This document shows, in pieces, positions 17,845 to 26,455 of a stretch of DNA of 64,000 nucleotides (its first letter is position 1; every line of letters begins with the position of its first letter). The stretch comes from Undibacterium hunanense. GTDB taxonomy: Bacteria > Pseudomonadota > Gammaproteobacteria > Burkholderiales > Burkholderiaceae_D. The position numbers and the translations under genes are program-made. The stretch lies in assembly GCF_014284335.1 (NCBI RefSeq), contig NZ_JACOGF010000012.1, positions 1-64,000 of the forward strand, in the 5' to 3' direction. The notes beneath the pieces are model-generated. The model was not told the origin of the DNA. It worked only from the letters and a program-made list of their open reading frames with translations, and made no database searches.

Positions 17845-19581
17845 TTACAAAAAGTTCGTCACATCAAATCCAACAAGGCTTAGGTTATTGATATTCTTGA
17901 GCGTGCCAACCAGGGTAATTTCATCGGGTGTTATGTTGGCAACATCGTTCTGATTAATCACAAACCAGATACTGGCGTCGCCTATGATATCTGCAGTGAT
18001 CAGCACCATCTTGGTGGCGACCGTCGGGGCAGCGAAGGCTTTGCCGGTGCCGAACAAGGCGGCCAGTTTTGCCGGGTCCAGGGCATTGCCCTGGACAGTT
18101 AACACATCACCATTTGCCCAGGCCTTGGGCACCGTACTGGCAGCGTTCACCGCAGCAATCTTGGTAGTACCGGTTTTATTCAGGAAGGATGAAAAATTCA
18201 ATACATCCCCACCCTTGCCTATCGTGAAATTGGTGATCAGGTCATTGCCATTTGCCTGCGGCGTAATACCAAACGCATAGGTGTCGATACCTATCCCACC
18301 CTGCATGGTGTCATTCCCTTTACCGCCCTCAAAAAAATTCGGGTAAGCAGAACCTATCAGCAGATTGTTGCCGTCATCCCCCTTGATAGTAGTCGTCACC
18401 GTCACCTTGCTACCACCGGTGGTCGTGGTGGTAGCAGCAGCCAGGCTGCTAAGATCGACGTTGTTGACCTGCTGTATGCTGCCACTGAGTAAATCCAGGT
18501 TTTTACCGTCGAGCAAAAGTTTATCGAGCAACAAATCCACCGACAGCGGTGTCGTCAATGCGCCCTTGCCACTCAATAGATGATTGGTTTCATTCAAGGG
18601 GATATCGATAAAATTGATTTGCAGGTCAGACTTGACGGCATTGATGATATTCACCACCTTGCCACCGGTAAACGAGGTATTGTCCAGCGTTACGGTCAGA
18701 TTGCTGACATTATTGATACTATTGTTGCTGGTGGCGAAACCCGTCAATGTCAGGGTCGCCGTGGTATCAGTGGTCTTGGTCAGACTGGCCGTCAGACCGA
18801 CTGGCACATTCGATATTTTCCCCAGAGTGGTACCGACATTGCCTTTGAAAGTATCGCCTGTCACGGTCAGGGTAATGGTATTGACGATACTGCCGTCATT
18901 AAGCTGCTTTTCATTAAATACCGTGGAAGAATAGGTAATACTGCCGATGGTCGGTGCCACTTCGGAAGCTTGCGCCACCTTCAGCACCAGTTGTTCAACA
19001 TTGGTGGGGGCTGCTGCTGCCTCTGCCGCAGTAGGCATACGTCCCAGCAAGGTCGTATACACCACGCTGGCGTATACCTTCGTTGCTGCGGAGGTTTGAA
19101 ATTCTGCTGATTGCGCAAACTGGTTCAGAATTTCGCCACGCGACATACCACTGGCCATTTGCTGCAGCCAGTAATCACGACCCGCAGCATCAGCATTACG
19201 CCCCAGTACGTTTTGGTAGATCAGGTTCAAATACTGAGTATTCGATATGTTGCTACCATACTTGGTAACAAACTCTTCTGACTGTGCAAAGGTCTGGGCA
19301 ACTTGCAAATTACTGCCGCCGTTTCTTTGCACGCCCATCCAGAACAGGAATCCTTCATAATCAGGAATACGATTGAATGCCGCAAAATAAAGCCGCACAA
19401 TCTGCTCCGCTGCCGGGCTGTAATCCGTTGCAGTCAAAAAATTGTATTCAACACCAGCACGTGTCAGCAGCCCAGAATCCAGACGTGCCGCATACAGATC
19501 GACCGTGGCCTGATCAGCTGGTTTATTCCACAACACCTGATACAGGCCTGTGACAAATTCTTTATTGGTTTTGGCCATCAT
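17845..19581 (-). CDS. DUF4214 / RTX-like secreted calcium-binding protein
   Basis: 578 residues without a Sec signal peptide. The N-terminal third carries about three DUF4214 units (YLNLIYQNVLGRNADAAGRD, FAAFNRIPDYEGFLFWM and similar). The middle is Thr/Asn-rich with repeated beta-type segments. A short RTX-like nonapeptide stretch (FEGGKGNDTMQGGIGID) precedes the C-terminus, which suggests export through a type I system. Such proteins are frequent in Oxalobacteraceae and may act in surface attachment. No adjacent type I secretion genes are seen. A second ATG follows the first codon. Confidence 0.8.
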   Translation of the reverse strand: MMAKTNKEFVTGLYQVLWNKPADQATVDLYAARLDSGLLTRAGVEYNFLTATDYSPAAEQIVRLYFAAFNRIPDYEGFLFWMGVQRNGGSNLQVAQTFAQSEEFVTKYGSNISNTQYLNLIYQNVLGRNADAAGRDYWLQQMASGMSRGEILNQFAQSAEFQTSAATKVYASVVYTTLLGRMPTAAEAAAAPTNVEQLVLKVAQASEVAPTIGSITYSSTVFNEKQLNDGSIVNTITLTVTGDTFKGNVGTTLGKISNVPVGLTASLTKTTDTTATLTLTGFATSNNSINNVSNLTVTLDNTSFTGGKVVNIINAVKSDLQINFIDIPLNETNHLLSGKGALTTPLSVDLLLDKLLLDGKNLDLLSGSIQQVNNVDLSSLAAATTTTTGGSKVTVTTTIKGDDGNNLLIGSAYPNFFEGGKGNDTMQGGIGIDTYAFGITPQANGNDLITNFTIGKGGDVLNFSSFLNKTGTTKIAAVNAASTVPKAWANGDVLTVQGNALDPAKLAALFGTGKAFAAPTVATKMVLITADIIGDASIWFVINQNDVANITPDEITLVGTLKNINNLSLVGFDVTNFL

Positions 19582-19944
19582 TGCACCTGAACGATTTACA
19601 GCAAAGGAAAGAAAAACAAAACATGGCGCAACTTACCTGCAAGCAAGCCTCTAGCCTAATAACGGCAGAATTTCCGATAATTACAGCGCAGCTACTTTTC
19701 TGGGCAGCAAAAACACTATTTTTGCTAAGTATAGAGGATAAATTCCACGCTCAATTCAAACAATAGCCAGTGAAAAACAGGGTAATTCGCCAGGTGCCTC
19801 ACACCGGCTCAAACCCAAAAGCAGCGATGCTGTACTCTGACTGATGTCAACAATTCAATGCGATAATCTGTCAGCAAGAAAAATCATAAGGCAAAGCATG
19901 TCAGAAATTTATCGATTTATAAGTTATCGATTCACAAGAGAACC
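19582..19944. other. Gene-free stretch between divergent RTX gene and nucleosidase
   Basis: I see no gene. A 61-codon frame on the plus strand lacks any recognisable feature. Just before the nucleosidase gene the motif ttatcgat occurs twice (about 19909 and 19923), a possible operator or promoter element of unknown meaning. Confidence 0.4.
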
Positions 19945-20547
19945 ATGAAAATCACCGTACTATTCCCCACCCAGACCGAAGCCAGCCTGTTTCAGCGTGA
20001 CGATGTCAGCACTATCATCTCTGGTGTCGGCCTGAGCGCCACGGCGCATGCGACGACCAAACTGATCTGTCAACAAAAGCCCGATTTGCTGATCATGGCA
20101 GGCATCGCTGGTGCCTATCCCCATTCCGGCCTGAAAATCGGCGATGTCACCCTGATCACCACAGAAGTGGAAGGCGATCTCGGCTTCTTCAACCCATCCG
20201 GCTTTGTGCATCTCGCCCATTTACCGATAGACATGGAATTTGAACGCCGCCATACCCTGGCCTGCCCGCATATACCAGCCAACCCGCTCTTCCCGCTGGC
20301 ACGCAGCATGTCATTGAATGCAGCCATGGCACCGTTTGTGGATACCGGTGAAGTTGATCTGGAAAATATGGAAGGTGCTGCTTTTTTTCATGTCTGCCTG
20401 CAAGAAAACCAGGCCTTCCTGGAGTTGCGCGCTATCTCCAATTTTGTCAATATTCACAATGATGAATGGGATATGCAAGGTTCGGTCAAAGCCATGACAG
20501 CGGGCCTGCATCGTTTGATTGACTCACTATTGCAATCCACACAATAG
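19945..20547 (+). CDS. Nucleoside phosphorylase/nucleosidase family, futalosine-hydrolase-like
   Basis: 200 residues of the PNP/UDP fold. The pattern MKITVLFPTQTEA, the glycine-rich LLIMAGIAGAYP, then DLENMEGAAFFHV and RAISNFV is what I know from MqnB-type futalosine hydrolases and MTA/SAH nucleosidases. The Glu-Met-Glu of the nucleoside site is present (ENMEG). It would cleave a purine N-glycosidic bond in the cytosol. Futalosine hydrolase would imply the futalosine menaquinone pathway, which is uncommon in this group, and no other mqn genes are nearby, so a general nucleosidase is equally possible. Confidence 0.75.
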   Translation: MKITVLFPTQTEASLFQRDDVSTIISGVGLSATAHATTKLICQQKPDLLIMAGIAGAYPHSGLKIGDVTLITTEVEGDLGFFNPSGFVHLAHLPIDMEFERRHTLACPHIPANPLFPLARSMSLNAAMAPFVDTGEVDLENMEGAAFFHVCLQENQAFLELRAISNFVNIHNDEWDMQGSVKAMTAGLHRLIDSLLQSTQ

Positions 20548-20571
20548 AAAAATTGGAGGCATAGTTTTGCC

Positions 20572-21510
20572 ATGCAAAGATACAACTTACAAAGCAGCTT
20601 ATTATTTATTCTGGGAACTGCCGTCGCGCTCCTTACCAGCGCTACTAGCAGTGCCATTGCTGCTGAATATGTTGAGTCTGTTGAGTATGGACCGCTGACC
20701 ATTCCCATGACCTGGAACGCACAAGCGTCGGTATTCACGGTTGACGTCAACATCGGCAATACAAACTTGAAACTGATCGTCGATTCAGGCTCAAGCAATC
20801 AGGTGATCAATGACAGCACGGCCAGATTATTGGGCATCGATACGAGTAAGCTTCCTGAAGTAGGTAAAGGCAAAGACCATGCGGGCAATCCGGTACCCAT
20901 AAAGGTACTGGCTATGCTTCATGCAAGCATGGCCTCGCATGAAGTCACATTGAACAATGTCGTCATTATTCCCGACAATCCGGACATGAGCAAATTGGGC
21001 ATTGCCGGCGTGATCTCACCACAGCTCTTATTTGACAACCCCATTCAACTCGACTTTGCCCACCAGAAATGGGTAGTCAATCCTAAAACAAAGCCCTTCG
21101 TTCTGGAAAAAACCAGTAAAGCCTACTGGTACAAAAAGAATAAAATTTTTACTGAAATTACCGCTGAAACCCGTGCGCCTGTGCTGGCCATGCTGGACAC
21201 CGGCTCGGGCACCACCAAATTTGAAGCAGACTATCTGGGCAGAAGTCTCAAGGAAATGGATTGTGCAGTTCGGGGTGTGGCGGGTTGCGGCAAGGGTCAG
21301 AGAGATGACACCCCTACCAGGATATCCTTCGCAGGGAAGGAATTGACTCTCGCCAGCGTCGTGCTTCAAAAGGAAATACGTCATAGCGACAAAACCGACG
21401 AACGAGCGTTGATAGGTATGAGCATCCTGCGTTTTTGCAGCATTACCATCAATCACAGACTGGATGAGCAAATTGGTATTGCATGTATGAACGAATTGCC
21501 AAAAAATTGA
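20572..21510 (+). CDS. Exported aspartic protease, two-lobe pepsin-like
   Basis: 312 residues. An N-terminal signal peptide (to about Ala31) exports it. Two catalytic-type motifs are present, DSGSSN with D71 and DTGSGT with D209, so both lobes of a pepsin-like or duplicated retropepsin-like active site are in one chain. Hydrophobic residues precede each (LKLIV, VLAML), as in the family. It has five Cys, four of them in the C-terminal half. Bacterial examples are few and mostly uncharacterised. It begins 25 bp after the nucleosidase, so the two may be co-transcribed. Confidence 0.7.
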   Translation: MQRYNLQSSLLFILGTAVALLTSATSSAIAAEYVESVEYGPLTIPMTWNAQASVFTVDVNIGNTNLKLIVDSGSSNQVINDSTARLLGIDTSKLPEVGKGKDHAGNPVPIKVLAMLHASMASHEVTLNNVVIIPDNPDMSKLGIAGVISPQLLFDNPIQLDFAHQKWVVNPKTKPFVLEKTSKAYWYKKNKIFTEITAETRAPVLAMLDTGSGTTKFEADYLGRSLKEMDCAVRGVAGCGKGQRDDTPTRISFAGKELTLASVVLQKEIRHSDKTDERALIGMSILRFCSITINHRLDEQIGIACMNELPKN

Positions 21511-21584
21511 GATGCCCAAGCGTGCATGATTAGACTTGGCACGTATATAAAAAACCAAAACTTTTTTCAGTGCCAAAGGTTCAT

Positions 21585-22217
21585 ATGAACGGCCCAGACC
21601 CAGACAACAAACACCCGATGCAAGGCTTTCCGCAAGTCTGCTATATCAGCAATACCGTCAACAACCCTCATATCATCATTGGTGACTACACCTATTACGA
21701 TGATCCGGAAAACTCAGAAAATTTCGAGCGCAATGTGCTCTATCATTTTCCATTTATCGGTGACAAACTCATCATCGGAAAATTCTGTGCACTGGCCCGT
21801 GGCGTCAAGTTCATCATGAACGGTGCCAATCACAATATGGCTGGCTTTTCTACCTATCCATTTCAAATTTTTGGCAATGGCTGGGACAGCACACCCATGG
21901 ATATGGCATCGCTGCCCTACAAGGGTGACACTGTCATTGGCAATGATGTCTGGATAGGCTATGAAGCGCTCATCATGCCGGGTGTCAAGATCGGTAATGG
22001 CGCCATTATTTCTTCCCGCGCTGTTGTCGTCAGTGATGTACCGGCCTATACCATCGTCGGCGGCAATCCTGCCAAAGCACTGCGTCAGCGCTTTGCGCCT
22101 GAAGTCATCGCTGCACTGGAAGAGCTGGCATGGTGGGACTGGCCGGTAGAAAAAATTTCCCGCAACATCAATCTCATCACTGCGGGCGACATCGCTGTTT
22201 TACAGACCTGCGTCTGA
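21585..22217 (+). CDS. Vat-family xenobiotic (streptogramin A-type) acetyltransferase
   Basis: 210 residues starting at the ATG (MNGPDPDN), which aligns with the N-terminus of Vat enzymes. These use acetyl-CoA to O-acetylate streptogramin A antibiotics; the wider family includes CatB chloramphenicol acetyltransferases. Left-handed beta-helix hexapeptide repeats run through the middle ([20 protein letters not shown]). The catalytic His is in [14 protein letters not shown], and [37 protein letters not shown] and [11 protein letters not shown] are all Vat-type. It is probably a chromosomal member of unknown substrate. Confidence 0.88.
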   Translation: MNGPDPDNKHPMQGFPQVCYISNTVNNPHIIIGDYTYYDDPENSENFERNVLYHFPFIGDKLIIGKFCALARGVKFIMNGANHNMAGFSTYPFQIFGNGWDSTPMDMASLPYKGDTVIGNDVWIGYEALIMPGVKIGNGAIISSRAVVVSDVPAYTIVGGNPAKALRQRFAPEVIAALEELAWWDWPVEKISRNINLITAGDIAVLQTCV

Positions 22218-22337
22218 CAGCACAACTGAACTGCATTACAGAATGTCGTCAAAATAAGCCGTAATTGTTACCTGTGCTTTCGCAACAGCCAGTCTACAGT
22301 TGTACCTGTTTTCAACTGGCAGCGATGAAGGATAATT

Positions 22338-22667
22338 ATGAACATCACGGACATCCCCTTTGGTACGACAGACTGGAACTCCATCCCGGCCACCACCCAT
22401 CCGGGCGTGACCGGTACAGCCTATTGGCGCACCTGCCACTTCGGCACTGTACGCGTGCGTATGGTTGAATATACGCCCGGTTATCTGGCAGACCACTGGT
22501 GCAGCAAAGGCCATATCTTGCTATGCCTGGAAGGTGAATTGCAAACAGAACTGGACGATGGCCGCATAATGAACTTGCGGGCAGGCATGAGCTATCAGGT
22601 AGCGGACAACGCCGAGGCCCACCGCTCATCGACAACTGCCGGAGCCAAGCTGTTTATTGTCGATTAA
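22338..22667 (+). CDS. DHCW-motif-type cupin fold protein
   Basis: 109 residues, one cupin domain. The segment ADHWCSKGHILLCLEGEL followed by LDDGRIMNLRAGMSYQVADN gives the two cupin motifs, with His/Cys in motif 1 and a His in AEAHRSSTTAG. The family is annotated as DHCW-motif cupins and has no known reaction. Here the tetrad is DHWC. It probably binds a small ligand or metal in the cytosol and stands alone between Vat and the AraC regulator. Confidence 0.8.
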   Translation: MNITDIPFGTTDWNSIPATTHPGVTGTAYWRTCHFGTVRVRMVEYTPGYLADHWCSKGHILLCLEGELQTELDDGRIMNLRAGMSYQVADNAEAHRSSTTAGAKLFIVD

Positions 22668-22741
22668 GAAGCCACGTAAGTGACTTTGATAAAGTGGCTT
22701 GTATACATGGGCCAGCATCCGTGTAAAACCAGTAAAATGCA

Positions 22742-23650
22742 GTGATTGATCATGCCTATACTGCTTACTGTATCTTGAACCAGCCCAATATCACCGTCTC
22801 CCCTGTCAGACACCACGTCTTCCCCGCGCACCCCAGGCTGGTGCCGTTGCTCATGCATATACTGGTCGTGGAATTGGACGGCTGCGAAGCATCCTTGCCT
22901 GCCACGCTATGCCCAGCCATCATGCTGTTCGTGCGCGGAGGCGGCTGCATAGAAAATGCTGATGAAAGCCGCACGGAATCACCACGCTTTTTCTTGCGTG
23001 GTCCAACCATGATGCCCATGCATGTGCATTATCAAACCAATACCCTGACCGTGTCAGTCTGTCTGCGTCCCGGCATGCTGAATCAGGCGACCGGCCTGAA
23101 CGCCAACGATATCGCTGACGGCTACGTCACAATGGACAAGCTGGTGGACCAGGAAAAACTCTATGCCTTCTTGCAATCCCTGGAGAATGAACAAGAGATT
23201 GACCGTATCGTCAGCCTGTTTCAGGATTTTTTGCTGGAGATACTTGATCATCAAAAAAAGAGCAGTATCGGTGCCGCCTTCCTGGCTGCACACAAGAAAA
23301 TCTTCTTTCCGCTGCTTGATCTGTCCGACTATTTTGGTATAGGGCAAAGGCAACTTGAACGTCGGGTGCGTGATGCTTTTGGTGTCACGCTACGTGACGT
23401 GCGGCGTATCGTGCGCTTTGGCCAATCCCTGCCGTCCCTGATCAAGCCGGATGTCGCCTGGGGTGATCTGACCCAGATTGCGCAAGATACCGGTTATTAC
23501 GACCAGGCCCACATGCACAGGGAATACCTGGAACTGGCAGGTATTGCACCGGCCCAGCTAAGGCAAAAAATCAATGGACAAGACCCGGCCTACTGGATTT
23601 ATCGCATCGCTGCGCAAGATTTCTATGACCTGTTTTTATCGGTCGAATGA
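22742..23650 (+). CDS. AraC-family transcriptional regulator
   Basis: 302 residues. The C-terminal HTH of AraC type spans about 200-285: LDLSDYFGIGQRQLERRVRDAFGVTLRDVRRIVRF forms the first helix-turn-helix, and WGDLTQIAQDTGYYDQAHMHREY the second. The N-terminal half is an effector-binding domain of the DUF6597 type (PATLCPAIMLFVRGG). The start is uncertain: GTG at 22742 is chosen because homology-like sequence begins before the first good ATG at 22852. A likely target is the downstream hydrolase gene, but no operator is recognised. Confidence 0.85.
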   Translation: MIDHAYTAYCILNQPNITVSPVRHHVFPAHPRLVPLLMHILVVELDGCEASLPATLCPAIMLFVRGGGCIENADESRTESPRFFLRGPTMMPMHVHYQTNTLTVSVCLRPGMLNQATGLNANDIADGYVTMDKLVDQEKLYAFLQSLENEQEIDRIVSLFQDFLLEILDHQKKSSIGAAFLAAHKKIFFPLLDLSDYFGIGQRQLERRVRDAFGVTLRDVRRIVRFGQSLPSLIKPDVAWGDLTQIAQDTGYYDQAHMHREYLELAGIAPAQLRQKINGQDPAYWIYRIAAQDFYDLFLSVE

Positions 23651-23713
23651 CGGGTCGGTACAAATTTGACGCCTTGATACAAGTACGCTGTACGCATATT
23701 GTTTAGACTGTTT

Positions 23714-23731
23714 TCCATGATTAAACATGGA
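23714..23731 (+). promoter_or_regulatory. Hairpin covering the ribosome-binding site of the metal-dependent hydrolase gene
   Basis: ttttccatg and catggagaa form a nine-pair stem (one G-T) around attaaa. The right arm contains the ggaga Shine-Dalgarno sequence 8 bp before the ATG at 23740. It could mask the site in the mRNA. Confidence 0.5.
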
Positions 23732-23739
23732 GAAACAAG

Positions 23740-24603
23740 ATGAGCGGGATTGAAGAAAACAGCGCACCAGGCAAATCAGATACAACTTTGCAGGTCCGGC
23801 ATCTGCATATCGATTTCTCTCAAGGTTTTCCACGCCACTGGCTGGGTAACGATGCGTTTCGCTCACAGTTATTCAATGCCCAGTCCTTCAGTTTTCCTTT
23901 GGGTGAACAGTATTTCATCGACAGCGTGCGTGCAGCCCTGCCACTACTGACAGATGAAAAATTAAAGGCCGATGTCAGGGGTTTTATCGGCCAGGAATCC
24001 ACTCATCGCCATATTCATGAACAATACAACCTGCAACTGAATGCTCAGGGTCTCAGCTATTTCATCGAACCCTTTGTCGCCTGGCGCATACGCACGGCAG
24101 CCGCGCTGGGTGTCAAAAACAATCTGGCAGTCACCATGGCATATGAACATTTCACGGCGATTTTTGCCGATGGCGTTTTGAGTGAGGCAAAATGGGTGGA
24201 CGATGCAACAGAACCAATGAAACGCCTATGGACCTGGCATTCCATAGAAGAAACCGAACACAAATCCGTGGTCTTTGATGTCTATCAGGCGCTGGGAGGC
24301 GGCTACTGGCGGCGGGTTGCCTGGCTGCTCTATGTAACGATGCTGTTCAGCCTTGATACCCTGGTACAAACCACGCATTGTCTGTATCGCGATGGAGAAT
24401 TGTTCAAAGCCAAAACCTTGTGGCAAGGATTAAAATTTTACTTTGGCCGCCGTGGACTGTTGTGGTTTTCACTGCCGCATTATCTCGCTTATTTCAAGCC
24501 CGGCTTTCAACCCTGGGACCACGATAATCTGCACCTGACCCACCAATGGTTGCAGGAACACAGCGAAGCCTATCGTGAAATCGGCAAGCGTGTCGGGACT
24601 TGA
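23740..24603 (+). CDS. Ferritin-like metal-dependent hydrolase (PF10118 type)
   Basis: 287 residues. The pattern GQESTHRHIHEQYN (about 86-99), MAYEHFTAIFADG (about 134-146) and HSIEETEHKSVVFDVY (about 167-182) supplies four to six Glu/His ligands of a di-metal, four-helix bundle, as in the predicted metal-dependent hydrolase family. The reaction is not known. Two hydrophobic segments follow (WLLYVTMLFSL and RRGLLWFSLPHYLAYF), so membrane association is likely. It lies 90 bp after an AraC regulator, and its ribosome-binding site is in a hairpin. Confidence 0.85.
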   Translation: MSGIEENSAPGKSDTTLQVRHLHIDFSQGFPRHWLGNDAFRSQLFNAQSFSFPLGEQYFIDSVRAALPLLTDEKLKADVRGFIGQESTHRHIHEQYNLQLNAQGLSYFIEPFVAWRIRTAAALGVKNNLAVTMAYEHFTAIFADGVLSEAKWVDDATEPMKRLWTWHSIEETEHKSVVFDVYQALGGGYWRRVAWLLYVTMLFSLDTLVQTTHCLYRDGELFKAKTLWQGLKFYFGRRGLLWFSLPHYLAYFKPGFQPWDHDNLHLTHQWLQEHSEAYREIGKRVGT

Positions 24604-24627
24604 ACAGACATCACTCATCAGCCACGC

Positions 24628-24660
24628 TATTTTCACCATTTTCACGATTCTCACCATCTC
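24628..24660 (+). repeat. 10-bp tandem repeat just after the hydrolase stop codon
   Basis: Three imperfect units of about 10 bp (ttttcaccat, tttcacgatt, ctcaccatct) lie between the stop and the terminator. Confidence 0.6.
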
Positions 24661-24663
24661 AAT

Positions 24664-24692
24664 AAAAAAGCTCGCTGGAAGCGAGCTTTTTT
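24664..24692. terminator. Bidirectional terminator between convergent genes
   Basis: aaaaaagctcgc-tggaa-gcgagctttttt: strong GC stem with A/T runs on both sides, serving both the hydrolase and tolC. Confidence 0.9.
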
Positions 24693-24711
24693 ACGAGGTT
24701 GTCTGAACCTG

Positions 24712-24750
24712 CAATCAATACGAATTAATGCGAATCAATGCGAATCAATG
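24712..24750 (-). repeat. 10-bp tandem repeat spanning the tolC stop codon
   Basis: Units cgaattaatg, cgaatcaatg, cgaatcaatg, c. The tolC stop (tca at 24745-24747 on this strand) falls in the last unit. Confidence 0.75.
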
Positions 24751-26070
24751 CTGCAGCAAGGCATTCACTTCTGCCAAATCTTCTTCTTTCAACGTACCGG
24801 CTGCAGACTTCAGACGCAGGCCATTCAGGACAGTGTCATAACGCGCTTTTGCCAAAGTCTGACGGGTTGTATACAACTGTTGCTGCGCATTCAGCACGTC
24901 GATATTGATACGTACACCAACCTGATAACCCAGTTTGTTTGAATCCAGTGCAGACTGGCTGGAGATTTCCGCAGCTTCATAGGCCTTCACCTGGGCCAGG
25001 CCAGAAGTCACGCCAACGAAAGCCTGACGTGCACCCTGAGCCGCAGTACGGCGTGCATTTTCATAGTCACTGCGTGCCTTGTCTTCCAGCGCGATCGATT
25101 CCTTGACGCGGCTGTTGACGGCAAAACCGGAAAACAGCGGGATATTCCATTGTATGCCTATGGTAGTAGGCTTGACGACACCGCTTGAAGGCGGGTTAGT
25201 CGCGCCACCAGTCGACTGCCGACCGGTCGTCGCTACCAGGTCAACTGTCGGGTAATGACCAGCGCGGCTTTTTTCGATATCGCGCTTGGCAATTTCCACC
25301 GCCACTTGCGAAGCGACCACACTGTAATTCTGTTTTTCTGCCGAACTGACCCAGTCATCAATCACTGCCGGCAATGGTGCATTCAGTTTCACGCCCGGTT
25401 GCAGTGGTGCCAGTTCACCGGCTTCCTTGGCAATAATTTGTTGCAAGGCTGCGCGCTTGACTTGCAGATCACTTTGGCCTGCGTATTCCTGTGCAGTCAC
25501 CAGGTCATAACGCGCTTGCGCTTCATGGGTGTCGGTGATGGTGGAAGTGCCGACTTCAAAATTGCGTTTGGCAGAAGCCAATTGTTCAGAGATGGCGCTC
25601 TTCTGTGCACGCAGGGTTTCCAGCGTGTCCTGTGCTGCCAGCACATCGAAATAGGCTTGTGCTACACGCACGATGAGGTCTTGTTTGGATTGGGCAAACT
25701 GTGCTTCGCTGACCAGCAGCAGCAACTTGCTTTGCTCATATAGCTGCCAGTTGGTCCAGTTGAACAAGGGCTGCGACAGGGCCAGCGTCCAGGCATTGGA
25801 TGTGCCTTTCACGGTACGGGAACCGGCAACGGCATCGACTTCAGCGTCGGTGCTGGATTTGGTATCTGTTCCTCTCAGAGCGATACCTGGCAGCAGTCCG
25901 GCACGACCCTGTATCGGTTTTTCCTGTCCAGCTGTCAGCGATGCGCGGGCACTTGCATACTGCGCATCATTGGCCAGAGCATCCTTATAGATTTGCAGCA
26001 AATCTGTGGCGTTTGCATTCAGAGAAAGGAAGGCACTGGCAAGCAGTGTGGCAAGAATAGGATTACGCAT
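24745..26070 (-). CDS. tolC: TolC-family outer-membrane efflux channel
   Basis: 441-residue outer-membrane channel of the TolC type, the exit duct of RND and type I systems. A signal peptide (to Ala22) is followed by two helical-repeat halves: TDLLQIYKDALANDAQYASA at the start of the first and LVTAQEYAGQSDLQVKRAAL-type coiled segments later, with two transmembrane beta-strand pairs (KGTSNAWTLALSQPLF and VKPTTIGIQWNIPLFSG). The 3' end lies on a 10-bp tandem repeat. Transcribed last in a minus-strand series with an RND pump. Confidence 0.93.
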   Translation of the reverse strand: MRNPILATLLASAFLSLNANATDLLQIYKDALANDAQYASARASLTAGQEKPIQGRAGLLPGIALRGTDTKSSTDAEVDAVAGSRTVKGTSNAWTLALSQPLFNWTNWQLYEQSKLLLLVSEAQFAQSKQDLIVRVAQAYFDVLAAQDTLETLRAQKSAISEQLASAKRNFEVGTSTITDTHEAQARYDLVTAQEYAGQSDLQVKRAALQQIIAKEAGELAPLQPGVKLNAPLPAVIDDWVSSAEKQNYSVVASQVAVEIAKRDIEKSRAGHYPTVDLVATTGRQSTGGATNPPSSGVVKPTTIGIQWNIPLFSGFAVNSRVKESIALEDKARSDYENARRTAAQGARQAFVGVTSGLAQVKAYEAAEISSQSALDSNKLGYQVGVRINIDVLNAQQQLYTTRQTLAKARYDTVLNGLRLKSAAGTLKEEDLAEVNALLQH

Positions 26071-26094
26071 GTAACGCTCCGAAAAAAAAGTAAA

Positions 26095-26418
26095 TTAATA
26101 GGTAGGCATTGCCGGGTCGACTTGCTGCGCCCATGCATGCACCCCACCCGTCAGGTTAATTGTCTGGGTATAACCCTGACGCTCTAAAAAATTTGCTACC
26201 TGCATACTGCGTCCGCCGTGATGACAGATACAGACAATCACGTCATCCGGTTCCAGGTCATGAAAACTCGTTGGTACCGTTTGCATGGGCATCAGTTGCA
26301 CACCGGGGATATGACAAGTCTGATGTTCCCAAGGTTCCCGTACATCGAGTAAAACAGGTGGATTTCTGCTGCTATCGTTCAACCATTGCGCAAGCTCGGT
26401 GGCAGTGATGTGTTGCAT
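26095..26418 (-). CDS. Single-domain rhodanese-like sulfurtransferase
   Basis: 107 residues, one rhodanese domain. The active-site loop CHHGGRS includes the catalytic Cys and the CxxGxRS pattern; LLDVREPWEH is the conserved N-terminal motif. It can carry persulfide sulfur or relay redox stress in the cytosol. Located between pcm-like and tolC genes, 25 bp from tolC; this trio is a conserved arrangement in betaproteobacteria as far as I know. Confidence 0.9.
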   Translation of the reverse strand: MQHITATELAQWLNDSSRNPPVLLDVREPWEHQTCHIPGVQLMPMQTVPTSFHDLEPDDVIVCICHHGGRSMQVANFLERQGYTQTINLTGGVHAWAQQVDPAMPTY

Positions 26419-26455
26419 GATTTTTTCCGTTGTGTTCTAGCGTATCGATTGAAAT

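Noticed and set aside
19581..19766. 61-codon plus-strand frame between the RTX gene and the nucleosidase
   Set aside because: Starts inside the 5' end of the opposite gene, has no known domain and no clear ribosome-binding site.
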